In this document: positions 1 through 7,200 of the stretch, one piece after another
Layout of the letters: each line of letters starts with the position of its first letter
Numbering within the stretch: the stretch's first letter is position 1
Assembly (NCBI GenBank): GCA_027451565.1
Contig: DAIDJC010000157.1
Location: forward strand, 1-8,035
Length of the DNA stretch: 8,035 bases
Source: Limisphaerales bacterium
Lineage (GTDB): Bacteria > Verrucomicrobiota > Verrucomicrobiia > Limisphaerales > UBA11358
Direction of reading: 5' to 3'
The notes under the pieces: generated by a model
The model's database searches: none
Told to the model about the DNA's origin: nothing
What the model saw: the letters and a program-made list of their open reading frames with translations, nothing else
Translations under genes and position numbers: made by a program

Positions 1-320
1 CCCGTCGCCGCCGCTCGCCTGCCTGCCGCTGAAATGCTGGTTCGCCTCCGGCGCAAGTGGTGGTTGGATGCCAAAGCACCTATTTGCCTTGCAACGCATT
101 GATTAACATCGCTTTATATATTAATCGAATTTGGTTGGACCCACAAATTCTGCTGAGGATGCGAATAAACAAGGTTCATCGACGTCTCTAGTTGATAAAC
201 TGGCATAAAATGGATAAATCATAAAACCTTTGAATGTCTGCCAGTTGCAATCGGAGAAACAATGCCGCCTGCCTCGCGGGCGCTGCGGTGGATGCGATAA
301 GGTTTAAACGGTGAAAGAGG
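1..320. other. Stretch without a recognisable gene
   Basis: I see no gene here that I can support. Plus-strand frame 1 is open from the window edge to a TGA at 100-102, so 1-102 could be the last 33 codons of a gene starting outside the window. The peptide, which ends in WWLDAKAPICLATH, matches no family I recognise, and so short an open frame in GC-rich DNA is weak evidence. From about 103 the sequence becomes more AT-rich and has stops in all frames that could continue it. The minus-strand open frame at 219-632 has an irregular, non-protein-like composition and no motif. Confidence 0.3.
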
Positions 321-350
321 CAGGCCTAGGCAATTGGTAAGTAAGGCCTG
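321..350. repeat. Small inverted repeat, CAGGCCT arms
   Basis: CAGGCCT at 321-327 is matched exactly by AGGCCTG at 344-350, giving a 7-bp perfect stem with a 16-base loop. On the plus strand it is followed by ACTTTTAATGCTTTTT, which is T-rich but not a continuous U tract. It could be a weak terminator for something upstream of the window, or chance. No neighbouring gene confirms a role. Confidence 0.3.
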
Positions 351-393
351 ACTTTTAATGCTTTTTCGCCCCAAACTGTTGCCAAAAGACTTT

Positions 394-479
394 ATCCTGT
401 AAATCCTGTTTATCATGTCCAATACCTCAATTGCGAACCCGGCAGGAAATGGAGACAGGATTAACAGGATGGACAGGAT
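394..479. repeat. Inverted repeat built of 9-bp ATCCTGT units
   Basis: The left arm has three heptamers spaced exactly 9 bp apart: ATCCTGT at 394-400, ATCCTGT at 403-409 and ATCATGT at 412-418. The right arm has the reverse complement ACAGGAT three times with the same 9-bp period, at 455-461, 464-470 and 473-479. The arms can pair over 25 positions with about 21 matches, leaving a loop of about 36 bases. The period and symmetry are seen directly. From memory, ATCCTGTnn-type intergenic repeats recur in many environmental bacterial genomes, including Verrucomicrobiota and Planctomycetota. A role as a transcript-end structure, protein-binding array or non-autonomous mobile element is inference. 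Confidence 0.75.
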
Positions 480-845
480 GCCAAAATGGAGGATCGAGGA
501 CTGACAAAAGGCGCTGGGTTCGTTCATGGGTTTGGAATTGGCGGCTGCGATGTTGGCGTGAAATGGGTTAAGATTATTATAGATAAAATAACGAACGCCA
601 GGTGGGGACACCCGGCCAACAGGATAGCGCATCCATGGCTATACGCCCGGTTGGGTCCTTTTCCGACGCATTTCAATACGCGTATTGACCAATGGTTGTG
701 AGGCATCCACAGGCGTTTAACTGGAAGAAAATCCGCCAGCAAGTAGCCCTGACAGTCTGAAACAGCTTCGGTTCCAAATCAACCGGTCGTTCTAACACGA
801 GAAATCCCACTCGCCAGTGGATCCCTCCTTCACCGCTTACGCTCA

Positions 846-905
846 CACGGCTCCATTGCCGCAGGGCATAATCGCAAGCTTTGAGGAACTTTCTGCCCGG
901 GGCCG
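846..905 (-). pseudogene. Possible IS66-type transposase remnant (very weak)
   Basis: Read on the minus strand, this segment encodes APGRKFLKACDYALRQWSR. It resembles the region of IS66-family transposases just before the conserved DNN..E block, where a 'KACxYALxQW' pattern is usual. The expected DNN and ENxIRP motifs do not follow in any of the three minus-strand frames. If it is a transposase, only about 20 residues survive. The open frame continues down to 673 but its later residues look non-coding. It could equally be a chance match, so the call is only a pointer to possible past insertion activity beside the broken gene at 930-1600. Confidence 0.2.
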
Positions 906-929
906 TTTTACGGGGGCGCATCTCAGTTT

Positions 930-1600
930 TTAAACCGCCCAAGTTGGCGGGGAGGAGAGAACTGTGGCCAAATCACTTTCCTGCAACTTGTCGGCCAGCA
1001 GGCCCAGCCACCCCTGCTTTGCACACCGGCAGCGATGAATATCCGTGTGCCCAATGCGTCCGCTGGCAGGCCGGGTGCCGCGCATGGAACCGTAATGTCG
1101 TCGCAGTCGGGAAAAATCAGGAGCGGAAGGATTGAGAGTGACCGCCTGCCCTTTGGCGTCCAGATAAAGGTACCCGACCTCTTCGGTTGGCAACTGGTTG
1201 AACAGGGCTTTGGCTTCCGTCAGTGCCTGGGTCCATTGCCGTTTGCATTCCACCAGGTTCACCGGCTTGCGCAGCAATAAATTTTCCAGCCGGCTGGCGG
1301 GATAATGCGCCAGCCGCTGGGCTTCCTCGATCAAAAACTGCGGGGTGAATCCCGCGGCGCGTCCTTGCCGCAAGCCGCCCAAGCCAGCGCCCCGAGGCTC
1401 AGGACATTCCGTTTCAAAAACAGCACGTCCAGATAATCGCGCAGTTCGCCGCGCCCGGCCAGTGCCAGCAACTTGTTGGTCGCGCCATCGAGCGTGTGCA
1501 GCACGAAGCCAAATTCCGCATCGGCCTTCACCGGAAAAATCCGGAAGGCCGAGTCATGGCGCTGCTGATGGCGCAATGGAAACTGGAACTTCCCCCGCAC
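930..1600 (-). pseudogene. AbiEii/AbiGii-type nucleotidyltransferase, frameshifted and N-terminally truncated
   Basis: Two overlapping minus-strand frames give consecutive parts of one protein. The frame from 1600 gives DSAFRIFPVKADAEFGF, then TNKLLALAGRGELRDYLD, then LGALAWAACGKD. The other frame picks up at 1352 with GFTPQFLIEEAQRLAHYP and runs through EEVGYLYLDAKGQAV to LRRHYGS. This order matches the C-terminal two thirds of AbiEii/AbiGii-like nucleotidyltransferase-fold proteins, known as toxins of abortive-infection or type IV toxin-antitoxin pairs. The frame changes within about 1353-1360. An in-frame TAG (1607-1609) lies just upstream of the GTG at 1598-1600, and the N-terminal catalytic G-S/D-x-D region is absent. 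Family similarity fades near 1060; the frame runs on to a TAA at 930-932. No AbiEi-like antitoxin gene is visible. I am fairly sure of the family and that the gene is broken, unless the frameshift is a sequencing error. Confidence 0.72.
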
Positions 1601-1837
1601 CCGCCCCTACGGATCATGACCGCTGCCGTCACAGTAAATCAGACGATGTAGTGACAACCTTTGCCGTCGGTGGCGTCAAAAACCCAACAAAACGAGTTCG
1701 CCTGTTTTGCGATCGTCCCGGGTAGCGGAAGTCGGGCTAAGGCCGCTTACCCATAATATGCAATGGGGACCTGAGGCGACTTGCTCTTTTTGGCCGTTTG
1801 GCAGGTTTCACGCTTCCCACGAGGGTTACGGGGCGGT
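1601..1837. other. Intergenic stretch, no supported gene
   Basis: This lies between the broken AbiEii-like gene and the end of the regulator. The minus strand has short protein-like pieces, RDDRKTGELVLLGF and then DATDGKGCHYIV, which would join if one base of the T run at about 1687 on the opposite strand were removed. I recognise no family, and stops bound both pieces. They could be remnants of another decayed gene or chance. I see no clear hairpin terminator just after the regulator's TGA at 1838-1840. Confidence 0.4.
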
Positions 1838-3034
1838 TCAATGGGTTTTTTTTGAGATTTGTTTCAACACGTGTATCCCCAAATCCTTGCGGTATTGGGC
1901 AGGCGTCATGCCGGTGGACATTTTGAAGGCGACCCAGAAACTGTTGGCGCTGCCATACCCGCATAGGGAGGCGATGGATTCGAGTTTATGACTGGTTTCG
2001 TGGAGCATTTTTTTGGCGCGCTCGATGCGGACCCGGTGTATTTCCTCGCCTGGAGGGCGCCCAACGTGTTGGGTGAAAGCCTGGTAAAAGCTGCGCACGG
2101 ACATGGAAGCGATTCCAGCGAGATCATTCACGGTCAGGGGTTTGTGGCAATGGCTCCAGATATGGCGCAGGCTGCGGGCGATTCCAGGGTGGGGAATCAT
2201 CAAAGAATCACTGCTTTTGCGCACGATGAGTTCCAGAGGAGGGATGCGCACCGGTTCGGGAGCTACGGTCCGGCCCCGCATGAGTTGATCCAGGATTTCC
2301 GCCCCCCGATACCCGACAAGCTCCAGGTTGGTGTTGATACTGGAAATGGGGGTGGTCATGGAAGCGACAGCGAGGAGGGAATTATCCATGCCAACGATGC
2401 TGACCTGGTCGGGAACCTGGAGATTGAGGCGTTCGCAGGTTTCAAGAACCTCGAGGGCGTGGTCATCGGATGCTGCGAACAGTGCGAGGGGCTTTGAGGC
2501 GTGCCGGAGTTCAGAGGCCAGCCAGTCGCGCTTCCTGCGCCATTGGTAGAGGCCGGTGTTGTAGGCGGGGGATAGGTGCCATCGAAACCATTGGCAAGTG
2601 TTGCCCGAAGCGGTGATGAATTGGGTGAAAGCGGCGCCTCCTTCTTCAAAAGCCCAATTATCCCGATCGCTATAGAAGGCAAAGTTTTTAAAACCTCGGG
2701 AAAGGAAATGATCCGCAACCAATTGTCCACAGGCATGATGATCCACCAGGACGCGGGGGAAGGCGAGTTGAGGCCGCCGGAAACTGAAATCCACCGTTGG
2801 TTTTTTGGCATCCAGGACAAATTCAGCCAGATCATCCCCGATGCCGAGCCAGGCGAGGATGCCATCGCCTTCCCAGCCCCATGGGACAACGCGTTCACGG
2901 GTCACATCAGAGCACAAATGCCAGTGATGTTCCTGGGCATATTTTTCAATGCCGGAGTGGAGCCGGTAATCATACCAGCCCAAGGCCAGAAGGACTCGAG
3001 GAGTTTTGGCTGGCATAGGTTGTGAGGCGCTCAT
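1838..3034 (-). CDS. XylR-like transcriptional regulator (LacI-type sensor + AraC HTH)
   Basis: This is a sugar-responsive DNA-binding regulator acting in the cytoplasm. Using the ATG at 3032-3034 it has 398 residues, the usual size for XylR-like fusions. Residues about 13-275 form a LacI/periplasmic-binding-like sensor: it opens PRVLLALGWYDYRLHSGIEK, followed by GWEGDGILAW, VDHHACGQLVADHFLSRGF, an ASDDHALEVLETCERLNLQVP segment and VSIVGMDNS. Residues about 280-385 form an AraC domain with two helix-turn-helix units, LTVNDLAGIASMSVRSFYQA (about 300-320) and ESIASLCGYGSANSFWVAFK (about 351-371), ending in the family hallmark GMTPAQYRK. A TTG at 3059-3061 would add nine residues and an ATG at 3014-3016 would remove six. 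No clear Shine-Dalgarno decides the start. It is transcribed away from the pseudopilin gene, so control of that divergent cassette is likely but inferred. The ligand is not predictable; E. coli XylR senses xylose. Confidence 0.9.
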   Translation of the reverse strand: MSASQPMPAKTPRVLLALGWYDYRLHSGIEKYAQEHHWHLCSDVTRERVVPWGWEGDGILAWLGIGDDLAEFVLDAKKPTVDFSFRRPQLAFPRVLVDHHACGQLVADHFLSRGFKNFAFYSDRDNWAFEEGGAAFTQFITASGNTCQWFRWHLSPAYNTGLYQWRRKRDWLASELRHASKPLALFAASDDHALEVLETCERLNLQVPDQVSIVGMDNSLLAVASMTTPISSINTNLELVGYRGAEILDQLMRGRTVAPEPVRIPPLELIVRKSSDSLMIPHPGIARSLRHIWSHCHKPLTVNDLAGIASMSVRSFYQAFTQHVGRPPGEEIHRVRIERAKKMLHETSHKLESIASLCGYGSANSFWVAFKMSTGMTPAQYRKDLGIHVLKQISKKTH

Positions 3035-3337
3035 GAGAACGGATGGGCAGGGAAGGTTCAAGCTATTTATAAAATGATTTTACGGCCATGAGATGAAAGG
3101 CGCGTGAAAAAGCGGGACATGGAAACAGCTTGAAAAAACGGCTTGTCAGGCCGGCGCCATTGGCGAATACCCGGGGACAATCAGGCTGCCGGCTTCAAAG
3201 TGCGGCAGGAGGAGAAGACAGGGGCGGTCGCAGGATTTTCAATGTTTTTTGCAGGACACGTAGATTGAGCATTTTTGAATTTAAGGGAGAATGGGAGAAT
3301 CAAAACAACACACCGAACGACAACGTTTTTTTCGACC
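3035..3337. promoter_or_regulatory. Divergent intergenic control region
   Basis: These 303 bases separate the regulator and pseudopilin starts and must hold the promoters for both. Three similar elements lie in the same orientation: TGAAAGGCG at 3094-3102, TGAAAAAGCGG at 3105-3115 and TGAAAAAACGG at 3131-3141. The last two differ at one base. AraC-type regulators bind direct repeats, so these are candidate operators; that is inference. A TATAAA on the minus strand (about 3067-3072) lies about 35 bases upstream of the regulator start and could be a -10 element, but I see no convincing -35 at normal spacing. No promoter for the plus-strand gene stands out. Confidence 0.35.
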
Positions 3338-4225
3338 ATGCAAACAAACAACATTCAGATTGAATCGAAAATCAGGAAGCCATTCGGGATGAGATATGAG
3401 AATCCGCCTGGTTCGGGCGCCGGATTCACCTTGATCGAACTTTTGGTGGTGATCGCGATTATTGCGATATTAGCTGCGATGCTTTTGCCGGCTCTGAACA
3501 AGGCCAAGATAAGGGCCCAAACCATTTCCTGCGCCAGCAACCTGCGTCAATTGCAATTGGCAGACATATTATATGCGAATGACTTTCAAGGCTACTTAGC
3601 CCCCAATCCCGACGGGGCAGGCAACCCCCCGGCCGGTGAAAGCGCGCAGCGCCCCGACTGGGTGGCGGGGCAGATGAGCCTTGGAGGTTCGACGGATAAC
3701 ACAAACACAGATCTGCTGGTGGGGCCGGAGTGGTCGCAGTTTGGTTCGCTGGGACCCTACACAAAAAGCCCGGGCGTTTACCATTGTCCTGCCGACCAGA
3801 CCGTTGGGCAGGGCCAGACTTTGCAAAGGGTGAGGTCGTATTCCATGAACGGATATGTGGCGCCGCACAATATCAATGATGGGATAAGCGGAATCAGTTA
3901 TAGCATGACTCAAAGCGGTGGTGAGTATTACGAGAAGGATACGGATTTTAGACATCTGAGCGCATCAGACTGTTGTGTCTTCGTGGAGGAGGCGTACGCA
4001 TCACTTAATGACGGATTTTTTTGGTCGCCATCGGTCTCCTCGCCCTGGAATATTCGGGATCGCCCGCAACGGGCGCATGGTGGGGTTGTGACGGTTTTTT
4101 CGTATGCGGATGGGCATGTGGAAATGCACAAATGGCTTACACCAGTTTTTGGAAACCCGAATACAACATCAGCAGTGGGCAACGCGGACGTTGCATGGCT
4201 TGACGCACACACTACCTATCCGTAA
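3338..4225 (+). CDS. Type II secretion/type IV pseudopilin-like protein (prepilin cleavage motif, ADGH C-terminus)
   Basis: This is a secreted, membrane-anchored pilin-like protein of 295 residues from the ATG at 3338. It has a class III signal: a leader ending GSGAG, then FTLIELLVVIAIIAILAAML with cleavage expected between G29 and F30, and the conserved Glu at position 5 of the mature form (E34). The hydrophobic helix runs about 30-52, followed by LPALNKAK and CASNLRQLQLADILYAN, a typical continuation in this group. The C-terminal half is globular, with VFVEEAYASLNDGFF and, near the end, H247-x10-D258-G-H-V-E followed by MHKW. These are hallmarks of the large pilin-like family expanded in Verrucomicrobiota and Planctomycetota (H-x9-DG type), whose function is largely unassigned. 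A second ATG at 3389 has AGGAAG nine bases upstream and would give a 12-residue leader; it may be the true start. A TTG at 3275 is also in frame. Maturation would need a prepilin peptidase encoded elsewhere. The next gene follows after 62 bp, so co-transcription is plausible. Confidence 0.88.
   Translation: MQTNNIQIESKIRKPFGMRYENPPGSGAGFTLIELLVVIAIIAILAAMLLPALNKAKIRAQTISCASNLRQLQLADILYANDFQGYLAPNPDGAGNPPAGESAQRPDWVAGQMSLGGSTDNTNTDLLVGPEWSQFGSLGPYTKSPGVYHCPADQTVGQGQTLQRVRSYSMNGYVAPHNINDGISGISYSMTQSGGEYYEKDTDFRHLSASDCCVFVEEAYASLNDGFFWSPSVSSPWNIRDRPQRAHGGVVTVFSYADGHVEMHKWLTPVFGNPNTTSAVGNADVAWLDAHTTYP
3374..3379 (+). promoter_or_regulatory. Possible ribosome binding site for the shorter pseudopilin start
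   Basis: AGGAAG sits nine bases before the ATG at 3389-3391, whereas no purine-rich site lies close to the ATG at 3338. If used, the prepilin leader would be MRYENPPGSGAG, closer in length to common type IV prepilin leaders. Because it lies inside the longer open frame, it may also be chance. Confidence 0.35.
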
Positions 4226-4287
4226 TCGGAAAAAATTGATTTGAGCAAAAAACCGGCGCGCTAGCGTCAAAATTCAAACCTCCAACC
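4226..4287 (+). other. Short gap between pseudopilin and PATR genes
   Basis: These 62 bases hold an A-rich start, an 8-bp palindrome CGCTAGCG, and CCTCCAACC just before the ATG at 4288. There is no Shine-Dalgarno sequence and no terminator-grade hairpin. Read-through from the pseudopilin gene is therefore plausible. Confidence 0.4.
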
Positions 4288-7200
4288 ATGAAAATAGAAA
4301 TAAAACAAACGAAATGCAGCACTGGGATCCGTTCCCAATGCAAAACCGGCGGCCTTTTGGCGGGCTTGCTGCTCGCGGGTTGCCTTGCGGCATCAGCCCA
4401 ACAGACAGTGTTTTACGACACTTTCAGCACCAGCAGTCTGAATCAGACCAATATAGCCGGTGGAATACCCGGAGGAACGCCGACGGAGAGCCAGACCAGT
4501 TACACGGTGGCTTCGGGCAAAAATGCCCTGGCCACATTCATCACCACGAATCATCTGGACTTGATCACTTCCGCCACATCTTCCGGAAACAGCGAGGTTC
4601 AGGCTGTTTTCACCAAGTACCCTGTGACGCTGGCGTCGGTGGGGGACTATATTGAGATGACGTACACGTTCACGGACACAAAGCCGATTTTGCAAAGCAG
4701 CAGCGCAACCACGGCGGCATTGTTTATGGGTTTATTCGATTCCGGCGGAGTACCGCCGCAGAGTGGCACGGTTCTTCAAAACGGGGGCACTTACACTTCC
4801 AGCCAGACCAGTGCAGATACTGGTGGGACCATGGGATGGCAGGGGTATAATGCGCAAATCTATAATAACTACACATGGTATTTGGGTGCTCGTCCAGCAC
4901 AGACGGCAGCCAACAACCTGAATCAACTGCTGTTGTATAATTATCCCCTCTCTGCAGGATCACATAACGGGGGCAACCCTGGATCGCCCAATCTGGTTCC
5001 GGGTGCGCAGTACACCTGCCAGTTGCGGGTCACGCTTTCCGGCGCTGGTGCTCTGTCGGTGTCCAACGCCCTGTACACGGGAGTGGGGACGGGCGGCACG
5101 CTGTTTTACAGCAATGCCTGGTCCAATATCACAGGCAGTGAATTTCTGACCACTAATTTTGATTCGCTGGCCATTGGATACCGGGCGGCGAACAGTGTCG
5201 TTTGGACCAATGACATCAATTCCATCACCGTGGTTGCCTCGCTGGCTGCCCAGGCGGGTCCTTATTTTTATGTGACTTCGAGTGGCAACCCATGCGCAGG
5301 AGGTTTGACAATAGGGCTTAGCGGGTCAGTGACGACTAACGCCTACCTGCTTTATACTAATGGAGCCTATTCTGGTGAAACGGTTGTAGGCACGGGCAGT
5401 CCTTTGAGTTTTGGACTTCAAACCACCTCTGGCCAGTACACGGTCATGGCCAGCAACACCATCACCGGCAGCGAGGGACCCATGCTGGGCAGCGCCGGTA
5501 TTTTTGTGGGGCAGCCAGCCATCACCAACCAACCCGCATCGGTGACGGTGGTCACCAATGTTGCAGCTCAATTTTCTGTGCAGGCCTCTGGCAACGAATT
5601 AACCTATCAATGGTATCGGAATGGAACAGCAATGACCAATGGTGGCAATATATCCGGCGCCGAATCTTCCATTTTGACTGTTAATCCCACAGGAGCCGGG
5701 GACGTGGAATCGGGTGTGAATGGATATTATGTGGTATTGCAGGATCCATGTGGAAACATAGTTACATCCACTCCCTATGCGTCCCTCACGCTGATACCGC
5801 CGCATAACCTGACATGGCAGGGTGGCAATCCAGGATCTGCTTGGGATTACTCGGACCTCAACTTCACCAATCCGGCAGGCACACCCCAGGCATTTGTGAA
5901 TGGAGATGATGTCACCTTTAATGACAATTCCAGCTTCACCACCGTGACCGTAAGCAACAACATGACGCCGACCTTGGTGACAGTCAATGCGACGCAAGCC
6001 TACACCATCAATGGATCGGACGCCATCGTTGGTTTCGGCCAGTTGCAGGATCTTGGCACTGGAATCCTCACCATAGCCAATGACAACACCTACACTGGGG
6101 GAACGCTGGTTGTGACCAATGCGACGCTGCAGCTAGGCGATGGAACCTCCACACATGGATCTTTGCATGGAACTGTGACGGTGGAAACCAATGCAATCCT
6201 GGATTATTTGTTTGCCGGCCCTGGATCCTCAGGCCAGGTCAACACCTACAACTCACTTGCTGGTAGTGGTGTGGTCAATGTGATGGATAATAATGGCAGC
6301 ACGGTGGCCACATTAACAACTGCGGTTAGCAGCAATTTCAACGGAACAATCAATATTCAAGGCTATACGGACCTGCATGCCTCTGATGGAAACGCTGGAT
6401 ACGCGCTAGGGAACGGTGCCACGGTGAACGTGGCAAGCGGCACTCAGGCGTGGTTGGATCGTTCTGCGACTGCCTATAACGATACATTCAACATCAGTGG
6501 CACGGGCTGGCTTGGAGCCACCCCGCAAACTGGTGCGATAAGGATCTATGGAAGCACAATCAATGGTCCGGTGAACTTGTTGGCGAACGCCCGCATCGGC
6601 GGGACCATTAATGGCGGAACCATCCAAAGCGTCATTTCAGGTCCCTACCAGATGGAAGTGTGGGGCACCGCGGGATCTTATGTGCTGAATCTGGGGCCAA
6701 CCAATGGCATGCCTCAGGGTTATGGTTCCACCTTGATCACATCCGGATCCATCAATGCGATGAATACGAACGCCATCAGCACGGGGCCCTTGACGCTGGA
6801 CCTGGCTGGGGATTTGCGATTGAACGGGAATAACCTGACGGTTTCGAATTTGTCCAGCATCAATTCCGGGCAGGTAACGAGCACCACTGGTCCGACCATT
6901 CGCAACAACAACAGCAAGGTGGCGGCCACGCTAACCGTGGGCACGGATGGTACCAGCACTGAATTTGACGGCACCTTCTTAAATGGTGGTGCGGCACCGC
7001 TTGGACTGACCAAGGTTGGGGCGGGGGTGCTGACCCTAACCGGAGTGAATACCAACACGGGGGCTGTGACCGTGCTGGGAGGGAGCATCCTGTTAAGCGG
7101 ATCCGGATCATTTGGCCAGGCCTCTGTCATCGCCGTGGGACCGGGCGGCATATTTGACGTCAGCGCACGCACGGACACCACCCTGACGCTGAATGCGGTA

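Noticed and set aside
394..479. CRISPR array
   Set aside because: The units are 7-9 bp in two opposed sets, with no 25-35 bp spacers and no cas genes nearby.
219..632. Minus-strand 137-codon open frame
   Set aside because: It crosses the ATCCTGT inverted repeat, has no recognisable motif, and its composition looks like translated non-coding DNA.
673..942. Minus-strand 89-codon open frame as an intact gene
   Set aside because: Only about 20 residues look transposase-like; the rest fits no family and the conserved downstream motifs are absent in every frame.
935..950. CCGCC/GGCGG hairpin with TTT on the minus strand as a terminator for the AbiEii remnant
   Set aside because: The stem is only 5 bp and overlaps the residual reading frame's stop, so it is too weak to call.
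1345..1725. Plus-strand 126-codon open frame
   Set aside because: It lies opposite the AbiEii-like remnant and its Arg/Pro/Ala-rich sequence is typical of the antisense of GC-rich coding DNA.
1988..3025. Several plus-strand frames (1988-2497, 2576-3025 and others)
   Set aside because: They are antisense to the clearly recognisable XylR-like gene.
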